From: Gammaproteobacteria bacterium
Lineage (GTDB): Bacteria; Pseudomonadota; Gammaproteobacteria; Arenicellales; UBA868
Direction of reading: 5' to 3'
Assembly (NCBI GenBank): GCA_022451485.1
Contig: JAKUQS010000022.1
Coordinates: forward strand, 1 to 46,623
DNA: 46,623 nucleotides
This document shows, piece after piece, positions 34,530-43,091 of this stretch. The notes beneath the pieces were generated by a model. It saw only the letters and a list, made by a program, of their open reading frames with translations. It had not been told where the DNA came from and made no database searches. The translations under genes and the position numbers were made by a program. Each line of letters opens with the position of its first letter. Within the stretch, counting starts at the first letter, position 1.

Positions 34530-36140
34530 ATGGTTCAGAGACCAGCAGACACTTACGATTTTATTATCGTCGGAGCCGGATCTGCTGGCTGTGTGCTTGC
34601 AAACCGCTTGACAGAACACTCCACCTTATCCGTACTGGTCCTCGAGGCAGGTGGTTCTGATCGGCACCCTTATGTACGCGCGCCCGCCGGGTTCATGAAA
34701 ACCTTTGATCATCCGCGGTTTAACTGGTGCTATGCAACTGCGCCAAGTCCCACCATCAAAGACAGATCAATCTTTTTTCCTAGAGGGAAAGTCCTGGGTG
34801 GGTCCAGTTCCATTTCGGGACATCTGTACGTCCGTGGTCAAGCGCTGGATTACGACAACTGGGCACAAATGGGGAATGTTGGCTGGTCGTACGATGACGT
34901 TCTGCCCTATTTCATTAAGTCTGAAGATCGAGAGAATGGTGCAAATACCTTTCATGGCACAGGCGGGCCGCAACACGTCTCCGAATTGCCGGAACGTCAC
35001 CACTTATGTGAAAAATTTATTTCGGGGGCAAAAGGCTTGGGTGTTCCGTCTAATCCAGACTATAACGGAAGCCGCCAAGAGGGTGTCGCCTATTACCAAC
35101 GAATGATACGCCAAGGTCGCAGACACAGTGCTGCGGTCGGTTTTCTGCATCCGGTTCGCCACCGACCTAACCTTCATTTAAGAACACACGCTTATGTAGA
35201 GAAAATTGAAATAACTGGACAGCGTATCACTGGAGTGACCTATACCCACCAAGGGAAAAGGCATACCGCACAAGCCCAATCGTCTGTTCTACTCTGCGCA
35301 GGTTCTATTAACTCGCCCCAACTATTACAACTGTCAGGGATTGGCTCACCGTCTCTCCTCCGGTCCAACAATATTTCCGTCGTTCACCCACTGGAAGGGG
35401 TTGGTGAAAAACTGCAGGACCATTATGTTGCACGGGTTTCGAGACGAGTGATGCACACTGACAGCCTGAATCATCGATCGCGTGGGCCTCGGCTATTACT
35501 TGAAACACTCAATTGGGTGTTCCGAGGCCGCGGTCTACTGTCATTTAGCCCAGCCCACGTCGGGGTCTTTCTTCGTTCCCAAGACACCTTGGATACACCG
35601 GATCTTCAATTTGTTTTTACTCCGGCAAGTTATCGCGCAGGAGTGGTAGGAGGTTTGCATTCCTTTGCCGGGATGACCTGCGGGGTGTGCCAGATGCGTC
35701 CCGAAAGCCGCGGCTTTGTCCGAATCAATTCGCCAGATCCTAAGCAAGCACCGATCATTCAACCCAATTACCTACAAACTCAAGAAGACCGCGACGCCGT
35801 CATTCGTGGTCTCAAATGGTGTCGAGAGTTTCTCAACACCCCTGACCTGGCACCGTTTGCGGGTGACGAAATACAACCTGGCGCTGACTGTCAGTCAGAC
35901 GCAGCGATTCTAGAGTACGCACAGACCCACGGCAGCACGATGTTTCATCCCGTTGGCACTTGTCGCATGGGAAACGATCCACTTGCCGTTGTCGATGAGC
36001 GTCTACGCCTGAGAGGGCTCGAAGGCCTCCGAATCATCGATGCCTCCATCATGCCCACATTGGTTTCCGCTAACACCAATGCGGCGACTCTAATGATCGC
36101 TGAGAAAGGAGCGGACATGCTCCTTATGGACTATAGATAA
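34530..36140 (+). CDS. GMC-family FAD oxidoreductase (choline/alcohol dehydrogenase-like)
   Basis: A 536-aa flavoenzyme. The FAD-binding loop IIVGAGSAGCVLANRL is at residues 12-27, with the GMC signature GGSSSISGHLYVRG (about 90). The catalytic His lies in GSTMFHPVGTCRMG (about 470), and SANTNAATLMIAEKG closes the chain. It oxidises a primary alcohol to an aldehyde using a membrane quinone or oxygen, depending on subgroup. The ATG starts directly after the TauD/TfdA stop with no gap, so it may oxidise that enzyme's product (inference). Confidence 0.94.
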   Translation: MVQRPADTYDFIIVGAGSAGCVLANRLTEHSTLSVLVLEAGGSDRHPYVRAPAGFMKTFDHPRFNWCYATAPSPTIKDRSIFFPRGKVLGGSSSISGHLYVRGQALDYDNWAQMGNVGWSYDDVLPYFIKSEDRENGANTFHGTGGPQHVSELPERHHLCEKFISGAKGLGVPSNPDYNGSRQEGVAYYQRMIRQGRRHSAAVGFLHPVRHRPNLHLRTHAYVEKIEITGQRITGVTYTHQGKRHTAQAQSSVLLCAGSINSPQLLQLSGIGSPSLLRSNNISVVHPLEGVGEKLQDHYVARVSRRVMHTDSLNHRSRGPRLLLETLNWVFRGRGLLSFSPAHVGVFLRSQDTLDTPDLQFVFTPASYRAGVVGGLHSFAGMTCGVCQMRPESRGFVRINSPDPKQAPIIQPNYLQTQEDRDAVIRGLKWCREFLNTPDLAPFAGDEIQPGADCQSDAAILEYAQTHGSTMFHPVGTCRMGNDPLAVVDERLRLRGLEGLRIIDASIMPTLVSANTNAATLMIAEKGADMLLMDYR

Positions 36141-36165
36141 CATCAACACAGGAGGAATACATCGC

Positions 36166-36951
36166 ATGATTCAACTAAAAAACGTGGCATTGGATCGTCT
36201 TCGATCCGGGGAACTTGCCATCGGAATAGGATTGCGGCAATCGCGCACGGTCGACATCGCCAAGGCAATGCGCACCGCCGGCTTTGACTGGCTGTTTATC
36301 GACACCGAACACAATTCAATGGACGTTGATACAGCGGTACAGATCAGCGTAGCAGCCCAGGATGTCGGTATCGCGCCGATTGTCCGTGTCCCCGGTTATG
36401 AGCACTATCACGCAACTCGCGTACTCGATGGCGGTGCACAAGGCGTGGTGATACCTCATGTGGATGACGTAGACACGGCCGCACGCATTGCCTCTAACTG
36501 CCGTTACCCCCCACTCGGGCACCGCTCAGTCACCGGCGCATTACCACAGCTCGACTTTGTCGCCCATCCAATGAAAGAGGCAACCGAAGCCATTAACCGG
36601 GAAACATTGGTCGTAGTAATGCTAGAAAGCCCGCAAGCAATTGCCAATGCACACGATATTGCCGCTATCGAAGGTATTGACTCTTTACTGATCGGCACCA
36701 ACGATTTGTGTATGGAAATGGGTATTCCTGGGCAGCTGGATCATGACGACGTCATCGACGCCTACCGCAAAGTGATTGAAGCCTGTGTCTCGAATGGCAA
36801 GTATCCTGGGATGGGCGGTGTTTACTCACCGCCGGTCATGCGACGTTACGTTGATATGGGTGCGCGTCTAATCCTTGCGGGCAACGATTTATCCTTCATG
36901 ATGGCAGGCGCGAGCCACCAAGCAAATGAAGTTCGAGCAATGTTGGGCTGA
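36166..36951 (+). CDS. HpcH/HpaI-family class II aldolase (second copy)
   Basis: A 261-aa aldolase. Catalytic His is in FIDTEHNSMD (about 45), Arg in IVRVPG (about 69), metal ligands Glu in VMLESPQAI and Asp in LIGTNDLCMEMG. The Gln of HpaI is Met here and the Ala before the Asp is Asn, placing it in a different subgroup from the copy at 19449. A strong AGGAGGA (36150-36156) precedes the ATG, suggesting high translation. It follows the GMC gene by 25 bp in the same run. Confidence 0.93.
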   Translation: MIQLKNVALDRLRSGELAIGIGLRQSRTVDIAKAMRTAGFDWLFIDTEHNSMDVDTAVQISVAAQDVGIAPIVRVPGYEHYHATRVLDGGAQGVVIPHVDDVDTAARIASNCRYPPLGHRSVTGALPQLDFVAHPMKEATEAINRETLVVVMLESPQAIANAHDIAAIEGIDSLLIGTNDLCMEMGIPGQLDHDDVIDAYRKVIEACVSNGKYPGMGGVYSPPVMRRYVDMGARLILAGNDLSFMMAGASHQANEVRAMLG

Positions 36952-36993
36952 TCATTCATTAAAATCAGGCTCTTTCTAAACATCACTCAGCAT

Positions 36994-36998
36994 AGGAG
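36994..36998 (+). promoter_or_regulatory. Ribosome-binding site supporting a TTG start for the GST
   Basis: AGGAG lies nine bases before the TTG at 37008. No ATG or GTG in frame is near, and the protein's conserved N-terminus begins right after this codon. Confidence 0.7.
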
Positions 36999-37007
36999 AC
37001 ACTTCAA

Positions 37008-37649
37008 TTGATAGATCTATATACCTGGGGAACACCCAATGGCCGGAAAATCTCCATCGCACTGGAAGAATTAGGGATTCCCTACACAGTATTTTCAATC
37101 GATATTGGAAAAGACGAACAGTTTGATCCAGACTTTCTCAAGATTTCCCCCAATAACAAAGTCCCTGCGATTGTCGATCAGGATAATGGCCTCGCTTTGA
37201 TGGAGTCCGGCGCCATTCTTCTTTACCTCGCCAAGAAAACGGGAAAGTTATTACCGCAAAATGAGGCGGACTACTGGGATGCACTGCAATGGCTGATGTG
37301 GCAGATGGCGGGTGTCGGGCCGATGCTTGGCCAAGTGCATCATTTCGTACGCTTCAATCAAGGCAAGAGCGACTACGCTGAAGCGCGTTATCTTAATGAA
37401 GGCCGTCGCTTGTACGATGTGCTTGATGACCGACTGTCAGAGCGTGAATTCATGCTGGGCGATTATTCGATTGTTGACATCAGCACCTGGCCCTGGATCT
37501 CGCGCTTCAACTGGCAAACGATTGATATCCGCGAATTTCCTAATGTCGAACGCTGGTACACCACGATCGCTTCCCGACCTGCGGTGCAGCGCGGCTATCA
37601 CATCCCAACAGAAACCACCCCTATCCCCATGCCTGGCGATACAGCGTGA
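37008..37649 (+). CDS. Glutathione S-transferase (Nu class, YfcG/YghU-like)
   Basis: A 213-aa two-domain GST. The active-site motif YTWGTPNGRKISIAL (residues 4-18) has the Thr/Asn pattern of Nu-class enzymes such as YfcG, which show disulfide-reductase activity. The cis-Pro loop is NNKVPAIVD (about 47-55), and the ESGAILLYLAKK glutathione-binding Ser follows. It starts at a TTG with a good ribosome site. Its stop overlaps the next gene's GTG by four bases. With the ChaC-like gene it forms a glutathione pair. Confidence 0.93.
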   Translation: MIDLYTWGTPNGRKISIALEELGIPYTVFSIDIGKDEQFDPDFLKISPNNKVPAIVDQDNGLALMESGAILLYLAKKTGKLLPQNEADYWDALQWLMWQMAGVGPMLGQVHHFVRFNQGKSDYAEARYLNEGRRLYDVLDDRLSEREFMLGDYSIVDISTWPWISRFNWQTIDIREFPNVERWYTTIASRPAVQRGYHIPTETTPIPMPGDTA

Positions 37650-38335
37650 CCTCAAGAAAACTCACCCGGGAGAGCATTCTCAGCGGGGAGACCCGCCGCA
37701 TGGCGATGAACCAGGCGGGAAACCAGATGCGATTTATGGAGGATCATGAACGCCAGGCCATCGTCAAGAAGATGTTGGCGACAAAGGCGCCAAATGAATC
37801 CTTATGGGTATTTGGCTACGGCTCGCTGATGTGGAATCCCGCCATCCATTTTACGAGCCGCAGCACGGGTCAAATCTTCGGCTACCACCGACGCTTCTGC
37901 CTCTGGTCAACCCTTGGTCGAGGCTCCCCAGAGAACCCCGGCCTGATGCTGGCTCTGGATAGGGGTGGCAGTTGTCACGGCGTTGTCTATGAAGTTGCAC
38001 CCACTGCTGCCGCCACCGAGTTGGATATTCTTTTCCGCCGCGAACTGATGACATCGGCCTATCGCCCCCTATGGACGCGAGTCCATCTCCACCAGGGGCA
38101 GGTGCGCCCTGCCATTACATTTGTGATTGACCCGGATCATGACCGCTATACCCATCAACTGGAAGAGCACACTACCGTCAAACTGATTGCTGAAAGCGAA
38201 GGCAGCCTAGGACGATGTTCGGACTATCTCTACGACACCCTCACCGCACTTGACGAAGAGGGTTTGAGTGACAAGCGTTTGGCCAAACTTGCCCGGCTGG
38301 TGCGCAATCATCAAACAAGCAAGGGAATCGACTGA
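37646..38335 (+). CDS. chaC: Gamma-glutamylcyclotransferase, ChaC family
   Basis: A 229-aa cytosolic enzyme that releases 5-oxoproline and Cys-Gly from glutathione. The substrate-binding loop VFGYGSLMWNPAIHF is at about residues 51-65, and the likely catalytic Glu is in ILFRRELMT. The N-terminal LTRESILSG is a ChaC hallmark and supports the GTG at 37646, which overlaps the GST stop (GTGA), over the ATG at 37700. It would degrade glutathione or glutathione conjugates formed by its neighbour (inference). Confidence 0.9.
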   Translation: MTSRKLTRESILSGETRRMAMNQAGNQMRFMEDHERQAIVKKMLATKAPNESLWVFGYGSLMWNPAIHFTSRSTGQIFGYHRRFCLWSTLGRGSPENPGLMLALDRGGSCHGVVYEVAPTAAATELDILFRRELMTSAYRPLWTRVHLHQGQVRPAITFVIDPDHDRYTHQLEEHTTVKLIAESEGSLGRCSDYLYDTLTALDEEGLSDKRLAKLARLVRNHQTSKGID

Positions 38336-38341
38336 CTCCCT
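38312..38341 (-). terminator. Possible intrinsic terminator of the amidohydrolase gene
   Basis: On the minus strand, AGGGA and TCCCT (38337-38341 and 38322-38326) form a stem with inner TC/GA pairing, followed by a T-rich tail TTGCTTGTTTG just past it. It lies immediately after the amidohydrolase stop, in the convergent gap with ChaC. The stem is short, so efficiency is uncertain. Confidence 0.4.
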
Positions 38342-38344
38342 GCC

Positions 38345-40027
38345 CTAAAACTCGCGCAGCACTTTACCTGGGAGCTTGTCGATGGGAACCACGCCATCGG
38401 CATTCACAATGCGAGTACCGTTAACCCACACCCCGTGTACCCCCAGTGGATCCGTGGTCAAACGGCGCTGTTCTGCAGGCAAATCCCATACTCGGCGAGA
38501 CGGGCCACGACCAACGGTATCAGGATCAAACAACAAGAGATCAGCAAACGCCCCGACCTCAATGCGCCCACGGTCTCGAATGCCGAAGATCTCAGCAGGA
38601 TGGGAAGTTAAGCGGCGGATCGCTTCGGTCAACGGCATGATTTGACGATCGCGGACCCAATGGCCCATCAGATGCAGCCCAAAACCGGCATCACAAAAGA
38701 AGGTTAAATGGGCCCCAGCGTCCGACAGTGCGACCGTTGAGTACTCATGAGTTAACAATCGGGCCACTGCTGATTCATCAGAATTTAACAACACGGAGAG
38801 AAAGGTGGTTTCGAGTTCTTCTGAAAGTGCCAGATCGAACATAAAATCTAACGGGTCGACCCGTGCAGCCGCCGCAAGCGATGCAACGGACTGTCCCTCG
38901 TAGTGGCGATGTTTGGCCTTGGCAACTTCCAGCACCTGCAGTTTTTCCCACTCGCCATTGAATAATCTGACGGCAGCGGGTCGTTTGAGTTCTTGACGAA
39001 TCGAGTCGCGAAACAAGGCATCGGATACTAAATCACGAAAATGTCTTGGGCTTGCTGCCTGCATCGCCGGTTTCCAGGCAGCCAGCGCCTCAAACGGGTA
39101 AGGCGCCAACAGCGTGAACTCCGTACTTAATGGACAAGCAGACACCTGACCCCACATCGCATGACCCCTGCCCTGAGCAGCGGTAATCGCTTCAAGATCA
39201 TTAAACACGGCATCTGGGTCGGTGCTGTTGTGCAGTAACGCCGCTACCACCACGGGCCGACCGGTATCGGCTGCCAGTGTTTCCAGGAAAGGCACAGGTG
39301 TTGGCCCACCCTTAGTCAACATAAATACCCCGCGTCCTTTATCGCCCAAAACGCCGACTAACGCCTCCAACTCTGCATGCTCCGCCAAGCGCGACGGCAT
39401 GGGATTGCCGTCAGCACCATTGTGAGAGGGCGAGGTAGAGGTCGCAAAACCCACGGCACCGCTATCCATCGCTGCGGCGACCAAGCGGCGCATTGACTCG
39501 ACCTCATCCACTGTCGCCGCGCGCAGCGGTGCATCCGAACCCATCACGTAGGTACGAACAGAAGAATGGCCCACGAACGCAGCAATGTTCGGACCAACAC
39601 CCTGTCGCTCAATCAAGGCAAGGTAATCATCAAAAGATTCGAAACCCCAATTGATACCGGCGCGCATGGCCTCGAGCGACATCCCTTCCACCCGCACCAG
39701 GTTCTGCATCGTCAGTTCCCTGTCTCTGGAATGACATGGCGCAATAGTAAAGCCACAGTTTCCGATCAGGGCAGTCGTTACACCATGCTCTGGTGAAGGC
39801 GTCACCATGGGATCCCAAGTCACCTGTGCATCGAAATGGGTATGGCTATCGATGATACCCGGCGCTAACGCTAACCCTTTGCCATCGATACGCACTTCAA
39901 CCGGCATTGTGCTACCAACCTGCCCCACCGCCGTAATTCGATCGCCCGACACCGCCACGCTCCCGAGTACCGGCTCCAAACCTGAACCATCATAAATATC
40001 AACGTTATCAATAATAAAATTTGACAT
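38345..40027 (-). CDS. N-acyl-D-amino-acid deacylase family amidohydrolase
   Basis: A 560-aa D-aminoacylase-type metal hydrolase. The HxH motif SHTHFDAQVTWDP is near residue 62, later ligands are plausible in the GNCGFTIAPC and FVGHSSVRTYVMG segments, and the catalytic Asp in ALSDAGAHLTFF (about 437). The C-terminal beta-sandwich (GRIEVGAFADLLLFDPDTV) is typical. Such enzymes free D-amino acids or act on related N-acyl or cyclic amides. It ends a minus-strand run with the DHA2 exporter and aminotransferase. Confidence 0.92.
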   Translation of the reverse strand: MSNFIIDNVDIYDGSGLEPVLGSVAVSGDRITAVGQVGSTMPVEVRIDGKGLALAPGIIDSHTHFDAQVTWDPMVTPSPEHGVTTALIGNCGFTIAPCHSRDRELTMQNLVRVEGMSLEAMRAGINWGFESFDDYLALIERQGVGPNIAAFVGHSSVRTYVMGSDAPLRAATVDEVESMRRLVAAAMDSGAVGFATSTSPSHNGADGNPMPSRLAEHAELEALVGVLGDKGRGVFMLTKGGPTPVPFLETLAADTGRPVVVAALLHNSTDPDAVFNDLEAITAAQGRGHAMWGQVSACPLSTEFTLLAPYPFEALAAWKPAMQAASPRHFRDLVSDALFRDSIRQELKRPAAVRLFNGEWEKLQVLEVAKAKHRHYEGQSVASLAAAARVDPLDFMFDLALSEELETTFLSVLLNSDESAVARLLTHEYSTVALSDAGAHLTFFCDAGFGLHLMGHWVRDRQIMPLTEAIRRLTSHPAEIFGIRDRGRIEVGAFADLLLFDPDTVGRGPSRRVWDLPAEQRRLTTDPLGVHGVWVNGTRIVNADGVVPIDKLPGKVLREF

Positions 40028-40088
40028 GATTAAATATCATTATCCCAATAATTAATGCCTATGGCGTTGAACTCTGAAACCCGCCACG

Positions 40089-41618
40089 TCAGTGAACCTG
40101 TTTAGCCCAACGAACGAGCAAAATCAACGGGATCGCCAACATCGCCGTGCCAACAAAGAAATAGAAGGAATCGATATAACCGATCATGATCGCCTGACGT
40201 CCCATTTCCTTGCTGATCGCGGCAATACCCTTAGTCGTTTCAATATCCCATGCGCCGGCCGACCAGGGCAAAGAAAAAGACTCATTGAACGGAGTCACTC
40301 GACTGGTCATCTCGCTGTAGCTACTTTGCTTCATACGCATCACCACGGCAATGCTCAGCGAGATATGAATGGAACTTCCCATGTTGCGAAAAAAATGAAA
40401 AATGGAAGAGCCTTCGGCAAGGTATTCGGGCTTCAATGTTGCAAACGTAACCAGTGTGAGTGGCACCCAGAGCATACCTACCCCAAAGCCCTGAAGGAAA
40501 AGTGGACCCGAAATATCCCATAAGACAACATCCACCCCCATATGCGCCATCTGCCACCCCGCAATGGCCTGACAAGAAAACCCTACCAACAAAAGAAGTC
40601 GGGGATCATACCGACTGAGATAAATCATTGACATAAAGGCCAGCGCAGTCCCGAGACCTCTCATGCCAAGTACGTACCCAATAATCGTATCCGGGTATCC
40701 ACCGACAACATTGAGTAGCGGAGGAATCAAAGTCATCGGAGTAAAGTTCAACATACCAAACAGCAGAGTCAACACCATGCCCACCGTAAAATTTCGATCC
40801 CGGAACAAGGCCGGCCGAAGGAAAGGCCTCTCGGTTGTCAGCACGTGACTTAAGAAAACGTACAGTGCCAACGCGGCTACAACCGCATACATAATAATCT
40901 CGGAAGATTCAAACCAGTCGGCCCGTTCACCGCGATCTAGCCCCAACTGAAAACAGGCGATTGCAACCGAGAGCGCGATCAGACCCACCCAATCCAAACC
41001 CGCGCGATCGGCGTGCTCGCGGTTTCGGAACACGAGCCAAGCGCAACCAAATGCGATCACCGCAAACGGCACCATCATGAAAAACACCCAACGCCAGTTA
41101 TAAAGCTCACTTAAGTAACCGCCAACGGTAGGTCCAATCACAGGCCCCAGGACTACACCCATACCCCAGACCGCGATCGCCGGTCCATGTCGATGTCGAG
41201 GAAAGCTGGACTGCACAATGGTCTGAGTGATCGGAACCAACGGGGCCCCAAAGCCACCCTGCAACACGCGATAAAAAACGAGCTCATCCAGCGACTGCGC
41301 CAGACCACAGGCCAGAGAGGAAAGCGCGAAACCCAACACACTGAAAAGGATCAACCGTCGTTCGCCAAATCGAGTCACCAGCCAACCCGCCATGGGGGTA
41401 ACAACTGCCGTCGCGACGATATTCATCGTGACCACCCACGACACCTGATCCTGCGTGGCTGAGAATGCACCCTGCATCTGTGGCAATGCCACGTTTGCCA
41501 CGCTCACCGTCATTGCATAGAGCAAACAAACCCAGGTACAGGTGCCGATAATCCCCCAACGCCGCCATTCAGCAGCACGGCTGGTGTCCTCGGCAAGCGT
41601 TTGATAATAATCAGCCAC
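40089..41618 (-). CDS. DHA2-family MFS exporter (EmrB/QacA-like, 14 TM)
   Basis: A 509-aa multidrug-type exporter with 14 hydrophobic segments. Diagnostic sequences are NVALPQMQGAFSATQDQVSWVVTMN-like TM1-2 region, MAGWLVTRFGERR (loop 2-3) and GVVLGPVIGPTVGGYLSE (motif C). In most Gram-negatives such EmrB proteins work with an EmrA/HlyD adaptor, but no adaptor gene is adjacent. The GTG at 41618 is the start. It is 61 bp before the amidohydrolase and 96 bp after the aminotransferase. Confidence 0.92.
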   Translation of the reverse strand: MADYYQTLAEDTSRAAEWRRWGIIGTCTWVCLLYAMTVSVANVALPQMQGAFSATQDQVSWVVTMNIVATAVVTPMAGWLVTRFGERRLILFSVLGFALSSLACGLAQSLDELVFYRVLQGGFGAPLVPITQTIVQSSFPRHRHGPAIAVWGMGVVLGPVIGPTVGGYLSELYNWRWVFFMMVPFAVIAFGCAWLVFRNREHADRAGLDWVGLIALSVAIACFQLGLDRGERADWFESSEIIMYAVVAALALYVFLSHVLTTERPFLRPALFRDRNFTVGMVLTLLFGMLNFTPMTLIPPLLNVVGGYPDTIIGYVLGMRGLGTALAFMSMIYLSRYDPRLLLLVGFSCQAIAGWQMAHMGVDVVLWDISGPLFLQGFGVGMLWVPLTLVTFATLKPEYLAEGSSIFHFFRNMGSSIHISLSIAVVMRMKQSSYSEMTSRVTPFNESFSLPWSAGAWDIETTKGIAAISKEMGRQAIMIGYIDSFYFFVGTAMLAIPLILLVRWAKQVH

Positions 41619-41714
41619 TGCGACCGGACCTGTTAATTATCAACACAAGCCCAACATAGCCGCCACCCAGCCCTGGTTAACACCGAAGGCCATAGAAAAT
41701 GCTAAATGCGCCGC

Positions 41715-42887
41715 TCAACCGCTCAGCAGCGTGGCAAATCGATCAAGTGCCCGTTCCACGTTTTCTACGCTGTTAGCATATGAAAAGCGGACGAAGCCCT
41801 CACCCATGGCACCAAAACTAGTGCCGGCTACCGTCGCGACGCCCGCTTCCTCTAACAGTCGGTTCTGGAGCGTGCGCGCATCCATCCCCGTCCCGGTGAT
41901 ATTCGGAAAAGCATAGAACGCACCCACGGGGTTGCGGCAACGCACCCCTGGCAACCCATTGAGTCCGTCCACGATCACCCGTCGTCGTGAATCGAAAGCA
42001 CTCACCATGTCCCTGACTGCATCTTGTGGTCCCTCAAGCGCCGCAATACCCGCATATTGTGCCGACGCATTGACACATGAATGACAATTGACCGCCAGGC
42101 GCACAGCGCCGTCAACCAAAGCTTTTGGCCAAACCGAATAGCCCATCCGCCAGCCGGTCATAGCGTAAGTCTTGCTCCAGCCGTCTAACAAGATCAGTCG
42201 ATCCTCTAACTCCGGGTAAGAAAGCAGTGACGTGTGGGCATGCCCGTCATACATCATCTGTGAATAGATCTCATCGCTTAAAATAGCAACCTGAGGGAAA
42301 TCAGCCAAACCGGCCACCAATCGATCAATCTGGGCTTTCGGTACTGCACCACCAGTGGGGTTGGCGGGGGAATTGATAATCAGCAATCGACTGCGTTCGT
42401 TCAAAAGACCCAACACCGCATCGGCATCAAAGGAGAAATCCTTCTCCTCGAGCAATTGCACTGGCACCGCGCGGGCACCAGAAAATTCGATCACTGATTC
42501 ATAAATCGGAAATCCCGGATTGGGATAAAGGATTTCAGTACCCGCTTCTCCAAACATCAGGATGGCGAAGAACATCGTGACCTTGCCACCGGGTACAACC
42601 ACTATCCGCTCCGGATCAACATCGACCCCACGATTCCGTGCAATATCCGCAGCCACCGCTTCGCGCAGTGCCGGTATACCGGGCGACGGGGTATAGCCGT
42701 GATGCCCGTCTCTTAAGGCTTTTATGCCCGCCTCGACCACATGGGGAGGGGTCTTGAAATCCGGCTGACCAATTCCAAGGTTAATAATATCCTTGCCCTC
42801 ACGCCCCAACGCCTCCGCCCGGGCAAGCACTTCAAAAGCTGTCTCGGTGCCTAGCCGGCCCATTTTCTCCGATAGTTTCAAACCCAT
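41715..42887 (-). CDS. Class I/II PLP-dependent aminotransferase
   Basis: A 390-aa fold-type I aminotransferase. The N-terminal IINLGIGQPDFKTP, the substrate Asn in NSPANPTGG (about 172), the PLP Asp/Tyr in ILSDEIYSQ, and Lys in DGWSKTYAMTGWRMG (about 232) are all present, followed by the carboxylate-binding Arg in VRFSYANS. Related to AspC-like and LL-diaminopimelate-type enzymes. Substrate unknown. Its start is divergent from the Ldh gene at 43092. Confidence 0.94.
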   Translation of the reverse strand: MGLKLSEKMGRLGTETAFEVLARAEALGREGKDIINLGIGQPDFKTPPHVVEAGIKALRDGHHGYTPSPGIPALREAVAADIARNRGVDVDPERIVVVPGGKVTMFFAILMFGEAGTEILYPNPGFPIYESVIEFSGARAVPVQLLEEKDFSFDADAVLGLLNERSRLLIINSPANPTGGAVPKAQIDRLVAGLADFPQVAILSDEIYSQMMYDGHAHTSLLSYPELEDRLILLDGWSKTYAMTGWRMGYSVWPKALVDGAVRLAVNCHSCVNASAQYAGIAALEGPQDAVRDMVSAFDSRRRVIVDGLNGLPGVRCRNPVGAFYAFPNITGTGMDARTLQNRLLEEAGVATVAGTSFGAMGEGFVRFSYANSVENVERALDRFATLLSG

Positions 42888-43091
42888 TGTCTAAATCCTA
42901 ATACGCGTCTTTCGATGCGATCATACCTGACCCATACCAAACATGTGATGGCCAACCCTCTGTACCAGGGAGTGTTGTACAAAGCAGTACCTCTCAGTGT
43001 AAGTTTGCCCTTCATATTACCGGTTCGCAGTCCTTCGCTATTGCACATCAGCGAATTGCCATGCGCTATTGACAAAAAGAAGAGAAATTCA

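Noticed and set aside
42915..43091. N-terminal extension of the second Ldh gene
   Set aside because: The 59 extra residues do not align with the family, and a better ribosome site precedes the ATG at 43092.
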